DNA of 64,000 nucleotides from NCBI RefSeq assembly GCF_003945385.1, contig NZ_AP018920.1:4216001-4280000 (forward strand), written 5' to 3'. Shown here one piece after another: positions 45,534-55,025 of the stretch. Within the stretch, counting starts at the first letter, position 1. Every line of letters begins with the position of its first letter. The notes beneath the pieces are model-generated. The model saw nothing but the letters and a program-made list of their open reading frames with translations, had not been told where the DNA came from and did no database searches. The position numbers were made by a program, and so were the translations under genes. This stretch comes from Pseudonocardia autotrophica (GTDB lineage: Bacteria; Actinomycetota; Actinomycetes; Mycobacteriales; Pseudonocardiaceae).

Positions 45534-45543
45534 GGCGCGTCGG

Positions 45544-46545
45544 TTACGCCTGCCCCGGAGCGGGATCGGCCGGATCGAGGACCACCTTGCCGACCGCCGC
45601 GCCGGATCGGAGGTGTTCGAGCGCCGCGGGAGCCTCACCGAACGGGACGACCCGGTCGACGGTGGCACGAACCCGGCCGTCCGCGACCAGATCGAGCACC
45701 GGAAGCACGGCGGCGGCGACCGCGGCCCGCTCCTCGGCGCTCCGCACGCTGAAGGTCGTGCCGATCAGCCGCAACCGCCGGAACGACAGCGTGTTCAGGT
45801 CCAGGGTGGCGGCCGGACCGGCCAGCCGGCCGACCTGGATCGCGGTCCCGCCGATCCGGATCCCGCCGAGCGCGGCGGCGAGATGGTCGCCGCCGACCAG
45901 GTCGAGCACGACGTCCACCCCGGCGTCACCGGTCGCGGCCCGCAGCTGGTCGGCGAGCCCCTCCGGGCCCACCAGCGGGACCGCCCCGGCCGCGATGATC
46001 GCCTCCTGCTTGCCCGGGGAGGTGGTCGTCGCGAACACCGGATCGGCCCCGAGCGCGAGCGCCAGCCGGATCGCCACCTGGCCGACGCCGGTCGTCCCGC
46101 CCAGCACCAGTACCGAGCCGGAGCCGAAACCGGCCTGGGTGACCAGCGCGTCGTGCGCGGTCTCCAGCGCCACCGGCAGCGCCGCGGCGTCGGTCCAGGA
46201 CAGCCCGGCCGGGATCGGGAGCGCGCGGCGGGCGTCGACCACCGCGTACTCGGCGAACGCGGCGGGCGCGCTGCAGAACACCCGGTCGCCCAGCCCTCGG
46301 CCGGCCGTCCCCGGCCCGGCCGCCACGACCTCCCCGGCCAGCTCCATCCCGGCGACGAACACGCCGTCGGGATCGGCGTGCGGGACCGGATAGCCGCCGC
46401 CGAGCGCGAGCAGGTCGGCCCGGTTCACCCCGGCCGCCCGCACCCGGACCAGCAGCTCACCCGGTCCCGGTTCGGGCGTCCCGGTCTCGCCGAGCTCCCA
46501 GCTCCGGGATCCGGGACGGCCGCCGAGCAGGGCGCGCATCGTCAC
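45544..46545 (-). CDS. NADPH:quinone oxidoreductase, zinc-free MDR family
   Basis: The 333-residue protein has the quinone-reductase signature [36 protein letters not shown] and a Rossmann nucleotide site [20 protein letters not shown]. Zinc-binding Cys residues of alcohol dehydrogenases are absent. It should reduce quinones or enones with NADPH in the cytosol. The GTG at 46545 overlaps the der stop (GTGA); an ATG two codons later is the alternative. It is the downstream end of the housekeeping operon. Confidence 0.85.
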   Translation of the reverse strand: MTMRALLGGRPGSRSWELGETGTPEPGPGELLVRVRAAGVNRADLLALGGGYPVPHADPDGVFVAGMELAGEVVAAGPGTAGRGLGDRVFCSAPAAFAEYAVVDARRALPIPAGLSWTDAAALPVALETAHDALVTQAGFGSGSVLVLGGTTGVGQVAIRLALALGADPVFATTTSPGKQEAIIAAGAVPLVGPEGLADQLRAATGDAGVDVVLDLVGGDHLAAALGGIRIGGTAIQVGRLAGPAATLDLNTLSFRRLRLIGTTFSVRSAEERAAVAAAVLPVLDLVADGRVRATVDRVVPFGEAPAALEHLRSGAAVGKVVLDPADPAPGQA

Positions 46546-48008
46546 TTCTTCCGCGGGCGCTTCTCGCGCACCCGGACCGACAGCCGGATCGGGGTGCCGC
46601 CGAAGCCGAACTCCTCACGGAGCCTGCGCTCGAGGAAGCGGCGGTAGCCCGCCTCCAGGAACCCGGAGGTGAACAGCACGAACGTCGGCGGCCGGGTCTG
46701 CGCCTGGGTGGCGAACATGATCTTCGGCTGCTTTCCGCCGCGGACCGGCGGCGGGGTCGCGGCGACCAGGTCGTTGAGCCACTGGTTGAGCCGCCCGGTC
46801 GGCACCCGGGTGTCCCAGGACTCCAGCGCCCGGCGCATCGCCGGGGTGATCCGCTGGGTGGCGCGCCCGGTGAGCGCGGAGACGTTGACCCGCTCCGCCC
46901 AGCGGACGCTGATCAGGTCCCGCTCCAGCTCACGGGTCAGCTGCTCACGACGGTCCTCGTCGACGAGGTCCCACTTGTTGAACAGGATGACCAGCGCCCG
47001 GCCCGCCTCGGCGACCATCGTCAGCACCCGCTGGTCCTGCTCGGCGATCGGCTCGGAGGCGTCGATCAGCACCAGCGCGACCTCGGCGGACTCGATCGCG
47101 GAGCTGGTGCGCAGCGACGCGTAGTACTCCATCCCGGACGCCATCTTGACCCGCTTGCGCAGGCCCGCGGTGTCGACGAAGCGGAACACCTCGCCGTCCA
47201 GCTCGACCAGCGAGTCGACCGGATCGACCGTGGTACCCGCGACGTCGTGCACCACCGACCGGATCTCCCCGGACAGCTTGTTGAGCAGGCTCGACTTGCC
47301 CACGTTCGGCTTGCCGACCAGCGCCACCCGGCGCGGCCCGGCGCCGGACGCGCCGAAGTCGTCGCGCGGGGTCTCCGGCAGCACCTCGAGCACCGCGTCG
47401 AGCAGGTCACCGGAGCCGCGGCCGTGCAGGCCGGACACCGGATGCGGCTCGCCGAGCCCCAGCCGCCACAGCTCGGCGGTGTCGGAGGTGAGCCGGTCGT
47501 CGTCGACCTTGGTGGCGGCCAGCATGACCGGCACGTCGGCGCGGCGCAGCACCCGGGCGACGGCCTGGTCGGTCGCGGTCGCGCCGACCGAGGCGTCCAC
47601 CACCAGCAGTACGGCGTCGGCCATCCGCATCGCGGTCTCCGCCTGCTGGGCGACGAACGCCTGCAGCCCGGCGGCGTCCGGCTCCCAGCCGCCGGTGTCC
47701 ATCAGCTTGAACCGGCGGCCGTTCCACAGCGCGTCGTAGACGACGCGGTCACGGGTCACCCCCGGCACGTCCTGCACGACCGCCTCCCGGCGGCCCAGCA
47801 GCCGGTTGACCAGTGTGGACTTGCCGACGTTCGGCCGTCCGACCACCGCCAGTGTGGGGGTGGCGAGCACCTCGTCCGGGTCGATCCCGGCCGCGACGTG
47901 CCCCTCCTCGTCGACGGCGAAGAACTCGGTGGGGTCGAGCCCCAGCCGGTCCATCTCCACCCGGTCGGCGTCCCCGACGATGTCGGCGCCGCTCCTGTTG
48001 TCACTCAC
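46542..48008 (-). CDS. der: Ribosome-assembly GTPase Der (EngA)
   Basis: This 488-residue protein has tandem GTPase domains: first P-loop [16 protein letters not shown] near residue 57, second [16 protein letters not shown] near residue 230, with [14 protein letters not shown] and NKWDLVD motifs. A C-terminal KH-like domain ends in Lys/Arg-rich residues. It is essential for 50S subunit maturation. The first about 45 residues form an acidic extension common in actinobacteria. The start lies three bases after the plsC stop. Confidence 0.97.
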   Translation of the reverse strand: MSDNRSGADIVGDADRVEMDRLGLDPTEFFAVDEEGHVAAGIDPDEVLATPTLAVVGRPNVGKSTLVNRLLGRREAVVQDVPGVTRDRVVYDALWNGRRFKLMDTGGWEPDAAGLQAFVAQQAETAMRMADAVLLVVDASVGATATDQAVARVLRRADVPVMLAATKVDDDRLTSDTAELWRLGLGEPHPVSGLHGRGSGDLLDAVLEVLPETPRDDFGASGAGPRRVALVGKPNVGKSSLLNKLSGEIRSVVHDVAGTTVDPVDSLVELDGEVFRFVDTAGLRKRVKMASGMEYYASLRTSSAIESAEVALVLIDASEPIAEQDQRVLTMVAEAGRALVILFNKWDLVDEDRREQLTRELERDLISVRWAERVNVSALTGRATQRITPAMRRALESWDTRVPTGRLNQWLNDLVAATPPPVRGGKQPKIMFATQAQTRPPTFVLFTSGFLEAGYRRFLERRLREEFGFGGTPIRLSVRVREKRPRKK

Positions 48009-48011
48009 CTG

Positions 48012-48713
48012 TCACTCACGTCCCGGCCGGTTCGATCCGGCCTCATAGCTGTCTCCGTTGCGCGGCCCGCCGCCGTCGAGCTCGCGGACCAGGGCCCGCA
48101 GTGCGTCCGCGACGTCCGCGGTCGCCGCCGCCAGCCCCTCCCGTCCGGGGGCGGACGGGATCGGCAGTGCCGCACCGACCAGCACGTCCACCGTGGGGCG
48201 GAACCTGCGTCCCACCCCGTCCGGACGTCGTGTCCCGCGCACCGCCACCGGTAGCAGCGGCGCGGACGCCGTCCTGGCCAGCCAGGCCGCGCCCTGCCGG
48301 GCAGCGGCGACCTCGCCGGTGCCACGGGTGCCCTCCGGGAACACCGCGACCACACCACCACCGCGCAGCACGTCCAGCGCGGCGGTCAGCGGCCGCCGGT
48401 CGGCCACCTCCCGGCGGACCGGGATCTGGCCCAGCGCCGGCAGCAGCAGCCGCAACGGCCCCCGGAACATCTCCTGCTTCACCAGGAACACCACCCGGCG
48501 CCCGAACATGCCGAACAGCAGCGGCCCGTCGACGAACGCGCTGTGGTTCGCGACGACGACCACCGGCCCCTCGGCCGGTATCCGGTCCTGATGCCGCACC
48601 CGGATCCGGAAGAACGGTGTGAAGATCCAGGTACCGAGCCATCGTGCCAGGTCGTGCAGCCACCCGATGCTGCCGGGGGTCAACCCGGACGGCCCGGCAC
48701 CCGGTCGGTTCAC
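48012..48713 (-). CDS. PlsC-type 1-acylglycerol-3-phosphate acyltransferase
   Basis: The 233-residue acyltransferase has the catalytic NHSAFVDG motif (HX4D box) near residue 55 and the phosphate-binding FPEGTRGTGE near residue 125. It makes phosphatidic acid at the membrane, feeding phospholipid synthesis. An N-terminal hydrophobic segment (LGTWIFTPFF) may associate with the membrane. The GTG start overlaps the cmk stop (GTGA). A paralogue with another acyl acceptor cannot be excluded. Confidence 0.88.
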   Translation of the reverse strand: MNRPGAGPSGLTPGSIGWLHDLARWLGTWIFTPFFRIRVRHQDRIPAEGPVVVVANHSAFVDGPLLFGMFGRRVVFLVKQEMFRGPLRLLLPALGQIPVRREVADRRPLTAALDVLRGGGVVAVFPEGTRGTGEVAAARQGAAWLARTASAPLLPVAVRGTRRPDGVGRRFRPTVDVLVGAALPIPSAPGREGLAAATADVADALRALVRELDGGGPRNGDSYEAGSNRPGRE

Positions 48714-49408
48714 CCGTCCAGCCCCCGATCCGCGACCAGCTCCCGCAGCCTGTCCAGTACCGCGTCCGCGGAGAGCAGGTCGGTGTCGAGCACGAGTGCG
48801 TCGGCCGCCGCGTACAGCGGTGACACCCGCCGCGACGAGTCCAGCCGGTCCCGGCGCTCCACGTCGGCGAGGGTCCGGTGCAGGTCGGAGTCCCGGCCCG
48901 CCTTCGCATCCTGCCTGCCGCGCCGCGCCGCGCGAACCTCCGGCGACGCCGTCAGATACACCTTCAGCGGCGCATCCGGCACCACCACGGTACCGATGTC
49001 ACGGCCCTCCACGATGATGCCGCCGCCACCGTCGACCGCCGCCCGGATCAGCGCGTGCTGACGGGCGACCAGCTCGGTGCGGACCTCGGACACCGCGGAG
49101 ACCGCCGACACCAGCGCCGTCACCTCGGGGCCACGGATCTCCGCGGAGACGTCGGCGCCGTCCAGCGTGATCGTCGGCGCGGCCGGGTCGGTGCCCGACT
49201 CGATCGACGCCGACGTCGCGGCCCTGGCCAGCTCCGCGGCCGGGGCCTGCTCACCGAGCCCGGCGCGCAGCACCGCCAGGGTCGCGGCCCGGTACATCGC
49301 ACCGGTGTCCAGGTAAGCGGCCGAGCAGGCCTGCGCCAGCCGCCGGGAGACGGTCGACTTGCCCGTCCCGGACGGACCGTCCATCGCGACGACGCCCCGC
49401 AAGGCCAC
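48710..49408 (-). CDS. cmk: Cytidylate kinase
   Basis: The 232-residue kinase phosphorylates CMP and dCMP. The P-loop is AMDGPSGTGKSTVSRRLA at residues 8-25, followed by LDTGAMYRA, VEGRDIGTVV and the lid region RRGRQDAKAG. GTG at 49408 was chosen because GGGGGACAG lies just upstream and the family begins here; the open frame further upstream is unlike Cmk. Its neighbours (aroH-like, rluB, der) are its usual ones. Confidence 0.95.
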   Translation of the reverse strand: MALRGVVAMDGPSGTGKSTVSRRLAQACSAAYLDTGAMYRAATLAVLRAGLGEQAPAAELARAATSASIESGTDPAAPTITLDGADVSAEIRGPEVTALVSAVSAVSEVRTELVARQHALIRAAVDGGGGIIVEGRDIGTVVVPDAPLKVYLTASPEVRAARRGRQDAKAGRDSDLHRTLADVERRDRLDSSRRVSPLYAAADALVLDTDLLSADAVLDRLRELVADRGLDG

Positions 49409-49500
49409 CTGTCCCCCACACTGTCGTACCTGTGATCCCGTGCCCGTGATCCTCCGGGCATTCTCGCCGGTCCGGTGTGGCACGCCCGGGGCGGGGTGTC

Positions 49501-49863
49501 CTACCGGGGCAGGTCGGTGCGCAGCGCCCGCGCCCCGTGCAGGTAGACGTGCCGCATCTCGGAGCGATCCTTCGGGGTCTCCACGTGGGCGAGCAGCCGC
49601 AGCACCCGCGGCAGTGCGCCCGGGACCGACATCTCGGTGGCGCACATCAGCGGTACGTCGGTCAGCCCGAGCAGCCGGGCGGCGTAGGCCGGGAACTCCG
49701 CGGTGAGATCCGGGGTGGCGGTGAACCAGATCGAGATGATGTCCGCCGGGGCCAGCTCGTTGCGCTCCAGGACCGCACTCACCAGCTCGGCGGATCGGTC
49801 CAGGATCAGCTGCCGCTCGTCGGCGTCGACCTGGGTGGCGCCGCGCAGCGCACGCACCGCCAC
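49501..49863 (-). CDS. aroH: Chorismate mutase, AroH type
   Basis: This 120-residue protein matches the trimeric AroH fold: start MAVRALRGATQVDADERQLI, then ADIISIWFTATPDLTAEFPA and ARLLGLTDVPLMCATEM. It ends in the active-site Arg region DRSEMRHVYLHGARALR. It converts chorismate to prephenate for Phe/Tyr synthesis. It lies two bases after rluB and 92 bases before cmk. Confidence 0.93.
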   Translation of the reverse strand: MAVRALRGATQVDADERQLILDRSAELVSAVLERNELAPADIISIWFTATPDLTAEFPAYAARLLGLTDVPLMCATEMSVPGALPRVLRLLAHVETPKDRSEMRHVYLHGARALRTDLPR

Positions 49864-49865
49864 CG

Positions 49866-50627
49866 CTACAGCCCCACGGCCTTGTAGAGCGCGCCGATCT
49901 CCACCCGGTCCAGTGGACGCAGCTTGCCCGGCTTCTGGTTGCCCAGCCGCACCCCGCCGACGGCGGTGCGCACCAGCCGCTGCACCGGGTGCCCGACCTC
50001 GGTGAGCAGCCGCCGGACGATGTGCTTGCGGCCCTCGTGCAGCACCAGTTCCACGGTCGCGCGGCCGGGCAGCGAGTCGACCAGCTTGAACGAGTCGACC
50101 CGGGCGAGGCCGTCGTCCAGCTCGATCCCCTCGCGCAGCCGCTTGCCCAGGTCGCGGGCCGGCATGCCGGACACCTCGGCGAGGTAGGTCTTGGGCACCT
50201 CGTAGGACGGGTGCATCAGCCGGTGCCCCAGCTCGCCGTCGTTGGTGAGCAGCAGCAGCCCCTCGGTCTCGGCGTCCAGACGGCCGACGTGGAACAGCCG
50301 CTGCGCCTCGTTCATCAGCTCCACCCGGTCGGCGAGCAGATCACCGATGCAGGGCCGGCCCAGGTCGTCGGACATCGTCGAGTGCAGGCCACGCGGCTTG
50401 TTCAGCGCCAGATAGACCTGGTCGTCGCGCAAGGTGATCCGGGCGCCGTCGACGTGCAGGACGGCGGTGTCCGGATCGATCCGGCGGCCCATCTCGCGGA
50501 CGGTCACGCCGTCGACCTGGACGCGCCCCTGCGCGATCAGCTCCTCCGCGGCCCGCCGGGAGGCGACACCCGCGCGGGCCAGCACCTTCTGCAGCCGGAC
50601 TCCGTCGGGGTCGTGTGTGTTGCTCAT
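49866..50627 (-). CDS. rluB: 23S rRNA pseudouridine synthase RluB-like
   Basis: The 253-residue enzyme has an N-terminal S4 RNA-binding domain (LQKVLARAGVASRRAAEELI) and the RsuA/RluB catalytic motif GRLDAETEGLLLLTNDGEL with its Asp nucleophile near residue 117. It isomerises uridine in helix 89 of 23S rRNA by family inference. The position downstream of scpB is conserved in Gram-positive bacteria. Confidence 0.93.
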   Translation of the reverse strand: MSNTHDPDGVRLQKVLARAGVASRRAAEELIAQGRVQVDGVTVREMGRRIDPDTAVLHVDGARITLRDDQVYLALNKPRGLHSTMSDDLGRPCIGDLLADRVELMNEAQRLFHVGRLDAETEGLLLLTNDGELGHRLMHPSYEVPKTYLAEVSGMPARDLGKRLREGIELDDGLARVDSFKLVDSLPGRATVELVLHEGRKHIVRRLLTEVGHPVQRLVRTAVGGVRLGNQKPGKLRPLDRVEIGALYKAVGL

Positions 50628-50632
50628 GTCCT

Positions 50633-51823
50633 CTAGCTTTCCAGGTCGTCGATCGCGTCGATGTCGGGCAGCAGCGGCGCCAGCGGCGGCAGCTCCTGTA
50701 CCGAGGAGAGTCCGAGCCGTTCCAGGAACAGTTCGGTGGTGCGGAACAGTGTCCCTCCGGTGTGTTCCTCGGTTCCCGCCTCCTCCACCAGACCGCGGGT
50801 GAGCAGGGTCCGGAGGACGCCGTCGCAGTTCACCCCACGGACCGCGGCGACCCGCGCCCGGGTCACCGGCTGCCGGTAGGCGACGACGGCGAGGGTCTCC
50901 AGCGCGGCCCGGGTGAGCCGGGCACGCTGGCCGTCGAGCAGCAGCTTCTCGACGTAGGGGGCGTAGCGGTCGCGGGTGTAGAACCGCCAGCCCCCGCCCA
51001 CCCGGCGCAGGTCGATGCCGCGGTCGTCGGCGGTGTAGGCGAGCGACATCCGGTTGAGGGTCTGCCGGATCCGCGACGGGGTCTGATCGAGGGTGGTCGC
51101 CAGTGACTCCTCGTCCACCGGGGTGTCGACGACCAGCAGCAGTGCCTCGAGGGTCTTCTCCAGCTCGGTGTCGTCGGCCAGCTCGGCGAACGACGGCTCG
51201 TCGGCACCGGGGTGTACCTCGTCGGGGTCCTCCTCGGGCTCGGCGGCGCCGGAAGGTGGCTCCGGGGCTTCGGGCGGAGCCGGGGCGCCGCTTCGGTCGT
51301 CCGGCGGCGGTGTGTGCGGGGCCGGTGTGTGCGGGGCCGGTGTGTGCGGGGCCGGTGTGTGCGGGGCCGGGGCCGCCGGTGCCTCGAGGTCACCGGGCGC
51401 CGGGCTGTCGGAGGCATCCGGTGCCGGGACGGCGGGCGGTGCCGCGGCTGCGGGTACGTCGGGCTGCGCCGGCTCGGGCAGGGGCGGCTCGGGCAGGGGC
51501 GGCTCGGGCAGGGGCGGCTCGGGCAGGGGCGGCTCGGGCAGGGCCGTGTCGGCCGGGACCGTCCGGGGTCGCGTGGCGTCCTGCAATGCCGCATCGGGCT
51601 GCGTCACGGCCGGGGGCACCGCGGCAGCGCTCGGCGCGGCAGGGCCTGGTGCGGCGGCGCTCGGCGCGGCAGGGTCGCCGGGCCCGTCCTCGGTCATCGG
51701 CTCGGCCGCCGTCCGCTTCGCGCCCGCGTGCGGGCTGCGCGGCACCGTGCGGCCGATCAGGCGCATCAGCTCGGACGGGTCCTCCGGGTCGTCGGACCCC
51801 GGCCGGTCGTCCGGCTCAGCCAC
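50633..51823 (-). CDS. scpB: Segregation and condensation protein ScpB with a long Pro-rich N-terminus
   Basis: The C-terminal about 190 residues are typical ScpB, two winged helices of the SMC-ScpAB condensin (LEKTLEALLLVVDTPVDEES, GWRFYTRDRYAPYV, ALETLAVVAYRQPVTRARV, TRGLVEEAGTEEHTGGTLFR). The first about 200 residues are disordered and hold tandem repeats: five LPEPP-type units and four HTPAP units, encoded by 15-bp repeats. GTG at 51823 overlaps the scpA stop by eight bases; a later internal start cannot be excluded. Confidence 0.92.
   Translation of the reverse strand: MAEPDDRPGSDDPEDPSELMRLIGRTVPRSPHAGAKRTAAEPMTEDGPGDPAAPSAAAPGPAAPSAAAVPPAVTQPDAALQDATRPRTVPADTALPEPPLPEPPLPEPPLPEPPLPEPAQPDVPAAAAPPAVPAPDASDSPAPGDLEAPAAPAPHTPAPHTPAPHTPAPHTPPPDDRSGAPAPPEAPEPPSGAAEPEEDPDEVHPGADEPSFAELADDTELEKTLEALLLVVDTPVDEESLATTLDQTPSRIRQTLNRMSLAYTADDRGIDLRRVGGGWRFYTRDRYAPYVEKLLLDGQRARLTRAALETLAVVAYRQPVTRARVAAVRGVNCDGVLRTLLTRGLVEEAGTEEHTGGTLFRTTELFLERLGLSSVQELPPLAPLLPDIDAIDDLES
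51311..51370. repeat. Tandem 15-bp repeat, four copies, in scpB
   Basis: TGTGTGCGGGGCCGG is repeated four times without change and encodes the HTPAP units on the minus strand. In-frame copy-number change is possible by slippage. Confidence 0.9.
51471..51545. repeat. Tandem 15-bp repeat, five copies, in scpB
   Basis: GGCTCGGGCAGGGGC is repeated five times; only the last copy differs, in one base. It encodes LPEPP units on the minus strand. Confidence 0.9.
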
Positions 51824-53150
51824 CGGTCGTCCCGGTCCCCTCGCGATCGGGCCCCGTGCCGTCGCGCGGGCCGGGGCCGGCAGCCCGGTCCGGCTCGGCA
51901 GCATGATCCGGGCCGTCGGGGCCGGGGCCGACGTACGGGGCGGAGCCGTCCGGATCCGAGCCGTCCGGGTCGGATCCGGACAGATCGGCGTCGTACAGAT
52001 CGGCGTCGTGCAGATCGGCACCGTCAGGATCGGCGTCGCCCGAGGCCGATGCCGAGTCGGAGTCCGGGTCGACGTCGCCCGGACCGGAATCGTCGGAGTC
52101 GGAGTCGGAGTCCTCGGAGCCGGAGTCCAGATCCGAGCCCTCCAGCTCGGAGTCCTCCGGATCCGAGCCGTCCGAATCCGAGCCGTCCGAATCCGAACCC
52201 CCCGGATCCGCCGCGTCGTCCGCAACCGCCTCGTCGACCCGGTTCTTCTTCCGCCGCCGCTTGTTCCTGGCCTGTACCGCCTCCTCCGCCGCGGCCCGCT
52301 CGTCCTCCAGCGCGGCCGCGTAGGCGACCGGGTCGTCGGTGCGGTCGGCGGTCCAGGTGACGGTCAGATCGGCGAACGGCTCCGGCTGCTCCAGCGCGAC
52401 CGAACGCTCCCGGTACAGCTCCAGCAGCCCCATGAACCGGGCGATGACCTCCAGCGTGCCGACACAGTCCGCGGTGAGCTCGGCGAAGGTGGCCGTCCCG
52501 ACCACGGCGAGCCGCTCGCGCAGCAGCTGGGTGTGCTCGGCGACCGACACGTGCACCGCGTGCAGGTGGTCGACACCGACCTCCTCCGGCGGTCTCGGCC
52601 GGAACACGGCGGCGGCGAGCTCGGCGAATGCGTTCGCGTCGACCCCGAGCAGCACCTCGGGCAGCAGCTCGGCGTACCGGTCCTCGAGCGACACCGACCG
52701 CGGGAACCGGCGCATCGCACCGTTCTCCAGCTCGACGAACAGCTGCGCCGCCTGCTTGTAGGCGCGGTACTGCAGCAGCCGGGCGAACAGCAGGTCACGG
52801 GCCTCGAGCAGGGCGAGGTCCTCGTCGTCCTCGACCTCGGCGCCGGGCACCAGGCGGGCGGCCTTCAGGTCGAGCAGGGTCGCCGCGACGACCAGGAACT
52901 CGGTGGTCTCGTCGAGATCGGCGTCGTCGCCGAGATAGGCCAGGTGCGCGATGAAGTCGTCGGTGACCTTGTGCAACGCCATCTCGGTGACGTCGAGCTC
53001 GTGCTTGCCGATGAGCTGCAGCAGCAGGTCGAACGGGCCCTCGAAGTTCTTCAGGCGCACCGTGAAGCGCCGTGACCGCGGTGCGGCGACGTCGCCGTCG
53101 TCCAGGTTCTCCGGGACGGGCCCACCCGGGCCGTCGGCCAGCAGCGTCAC
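51816..53150 (-). CDS. scpA: Segregation and condensation protein ScpA with an acidic C-terminal tail
   Basis: The first about 290 residues are a normal kleisin ScpA (RLKNFEGPFDLLLQLIGKHE, LVVAATLLDLKAARLVPG, VEVIARFMGLLELYRER-like end). A basic stretch (NKRRRKKNR) and then about 155 residues of Asp/Ser/Gly/Pro low-complexity sequence follow (GSDSDGSDSDGSDPEDS). Usual ScpA proteins are 240-280 residues; this one is 444. It bridges SMC heads in chromosome condensation. GTG at 53150 overlaps the parA stop (GTGA). Confidence 0.92.
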   Translation of the reverse strand: MTLLADGPGGPVPENLDDGDVAAPRSRRFTVRLKNFEGPFDLLLQLIGKHELDVTEMALHKVTDDFIAHLAYLGDDADLDETTEFLVVAATLLDLKAARLVPGAEVEDDEDLALLEARDLLFARLLQYRAYKQAAQLFVELENGAMRRFPRSVSLEDRYAELLPEVLLGVDANAFAELAAAVFRPRPPEEVGVDHLHAVHVSVAEHTQLLRERLAVVGTATFAELTADCVGTLEVIARFMGLLELYRERSVALEQPEPFADLTVTWTADRTDDPVAYAAALEDERAAAEEAVQARNKRRRKKNRVDEAVADDAADPGGSDSDGSDSDGSDPEDSELEGSDLDSGSEDSDSDSDDSGPGDVDPDSDSASASGDADPDGADLHDADLYDADLSGSDPDGSDPDGSAPYVGPGPDGPDHAAEPDRAAGPGPRDGTGPDREGTGTTGG

Positions 53151-54040
53151 CGGGCGATGACCTCCCGGGCCAGCATCCGGTACGACGCGGCCGCGGACGA
53201 CGTCGGCGCCCACACCGTGATCGGCTCACCCGCGACGGTGGTCTCCGGGAACTTGATCGTCCGGTTGATGACGGCGTCGAACACCTTCTCCCCGAACGCC
53301 TCGACCACCCGGTCGTGCACCTCCTTGGTGTGCAGCGTGCGGGTGTCGAACATGGTCGCCAGCACGCCGAGCAGCCGCAGGTCCGGATTGAGCCGGTCGG
53401 TGACCTTGTCGATCGTGTCCATCAGCAGCGCGACCCCGCGCAGCGAGAAGAACTCACACGCCAGCGGGATCAGCACCTCGTCGGCGCAGGACAGCGCGTT
53501 GATGGTGAGCAGGCCGAGCGAGGGCTGGCAGTCGATGAGGACGACGTCGTAGTCGGGCAGGAACCGCTTCAGCGACCGCCCGAGCGCCTGCTCCCGGCCG
53601 ACCTCGGTGACCAGCTGCACCTCGGCGGCGGACAGGTCGATGTTGGACGGCAGCAGGTCCATGTTCTCGACGCCGGTGTCCTGCAGCACCTCGTCGGCCT
53701 CGACGCCGCGCTCCATCAGCAGGTTGTAGACCGTCGCCTCGAGCTGGTGCGGCTGCACACCGAGCCCCACCGACAGCGCACCCTGCGGGTCGAAGTCGAC
53801 GAGCAGCACCTTGCGGCCGTACTCGGCGAGCGCGGCACCGAGGTTGATGGTGGACGTCGTCTTGCCGACGCCGCCCTTCTGGTTCGCCACGGCGATCACC
53901 CGGGCCGGGCCGTGCACGGTCAGCGGCGCCGGTTCCGGCGCACGGCTGCTGGTGCGGGGAATGCCTCGCCCCGGGGTCGGCGACGACTCGTCGGCCGAGT
54001 CGTCGTGCCGGTCCTGGGGTTCCGGCCGCGTCGGGTTCAT
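53147..54040 (-). CDS. parA: ParA/Soj-type chromosome partitioning ATPase
   Basis: This 297-residue protein has a deviant Walker A ANQKGGVGKTTSTINLG near residue 52, VLLVDFDPQGALS, VLIDCQPSLGLLT and the C-terminal TVAGEPITVWAPTS typical of the ParA next to scpA in actinobacteria. The N-terminal 45 residues are disordered. GGAGACCGC precedes the ATG. No parB is adjacent, so it is the scpAB-linked paralogue rather than the origin-proximal parAB system. It starts the parA-scpA-scpB-rluB run. Confidence 0.92.
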   Translation of the reverse strand: MNPTRPEPQDRHDDSADESSPTPGRGIPRTSSRAPEPAPLTVHGPARVIAVANQKGGVGKTTSTINLGAALAEYGRKVLLVDFDPQGALSVGLGVQPHQLEATVYNLLMERGVEADEVLQDTGVENMDLLPSNIDLSAAEVQLVTEVGREQALGRSLKRFLPDYDVVLIDCQPSLGLLTINALSCADEVLIPLACEFFSLRGVALLMDTIDKVTDRLNPDLRLLGVLATMFDTRTLHTKEVHDRVVEAFGEKVFDAVINRTIKFPETTVAGEPITVWAPTSSAAASYRMLAREVIAR

Positions 54041-54231
54041 GCGGTCTCCGGTCTCGTCGTGGGGTGCGTACCGAGTCCTGGGTCAACTGCACTGATCCGG
54101 ACCCGCACTGTAGGAACCGCCCCCACGTGCGGCAACACGCCTCGCCGTGCACCTCGCGAACTGATATCGCAACCTTACCCGCGCAACGTGGCGGTTCCCC
54201 GGCGCCCGGGCCCGGCGTGTCGCCGTGCACC

Positions 54232-54912
54232 TCAGCCCGGCAGGACCGACACGCTCCCGGCCGTGCTGCGCGCGTTGATGCGGTGGTCGGCGCCCGGCTG
54301 GTCGGGGACCTCGACGGTGCTGCTGCCCGCGGTCGTCTCGGCGGTGACCCAGTAGGCGGGCCCGATCGGCACCCGGATCTCCACCGCCCCGGCCGTCGAC
54401 TCCGCGTCCACCTCCGGGGGCGCCTCGGCGAAGCGGAGATCGACCTCACCCGCCGTGGACGACGCGGTGACCGAACCCGGGCCGAGACCGGTGCCGGTGA
54501 CCCCACCGGCGCTGGTCCGGACGTCCTGCTCGCCGGTCAGGCCGGAGACCTCGATCCCGCCGGCGGACAGCTCCACCCTGGAGGACGCCTCGGCCGGCAC
54601 GGTGACCACCAGACCCGCCTGGCAACGGTCGGTACCGGAGCCCGGGCAGCGTGCGGTGATCCGCAGGATGTCGCCGTCGAGCCGGTGATCGACCTGCGGC
54701 TTCGCGTCCCCGGTCCAGCGCAGGTCCTGCGCGACCGAGGACTCCGCACCGGCGACCAGCCGCACCGAACCCGCATCCGAGTCGATCTCGACCCGGGAGA
54801 CGGCGCCGTCGATCCGGTCGTCGACGTTCTCCTGCTGCTCGGGTCCGCTGCTGCCGCACCCGGCCATCACCAGGCACGCCACGACCCCGACGACCCACAC
54901 TCCGTATCGCAT
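54232..54912 (-). CDS. Lipoprotein with beta-repeat (DUF4097-like) domain
   Basis: The 226-residue protein has a type II signal with lipobox LVMAGC (Cys 19) and so is anchored outside the membrane. The mature part is built from repeated beta strands (SAGGIEVSGL, TSAGGVTGTG, STAGEVDLRF, STAGAVEIRV, TTAGSSTVEV, STAGSVSVLP), like DUF4097 adhesin-type beta-solenoids. The function is unknown. It is separate from parA, with 191 bases between the parA start and this stop. Confidence 0.8.
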   Translation of the reverse strand: MRYGVWVVGVVACLVMAGCGSSGPEQQENVDDRIDGAVSRVEIDSDAGSVRLVAGAESSVAQDLRWTGDAKPQVDHRLDGDILRITARCPGSGTDRCQAGLVVTVPAEASSRVELSAGGIEVSGLTGEQDVRTSAGGVTGTGLGPGSVTASSTAGEVDLRFAEAPPEVDAESTAGAVEIRVPIGPAYWVTAETTAGSSTVEVPDQPGADHRINARSTAGSVSVLPG

Positions 54913-54962
54913 CGGTTCCGGAAGGTAGTCCCCTCGCCGACGGTCCCCGCCGCCGGGTCGGG

Positions 54963-55025
54963 TGATCACGAATCGGGAACCGAGGCGCTCGGTCACCGAA
55001 CGTCCTGGTTCCCGATTCGTGATCA
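54963..55025. repeat. REP-like palindromic element, copy 1
   Basis: TGATCACGAATCGGGAACC and GGTTCCCGATTCGTGATCA form a 19-bp perfect stem around a 25-base loop. The loop contains CGGTCACCGAACGTCC, also found in copy 2 (55956-56018, opposite orientation). The stop codon of the DUF559 gene lies in the last bases of the palindrome, so it also works as a 3'-end hairpin on the minus strand. Confidence 0.8.

Noticed and set aside
51311..51545. Short tandem repeats that could suggest a CRISPR array
   Set aside because: Units are 15 bp without spacers, in frame within scpB, and encode Pro-rich peptides.
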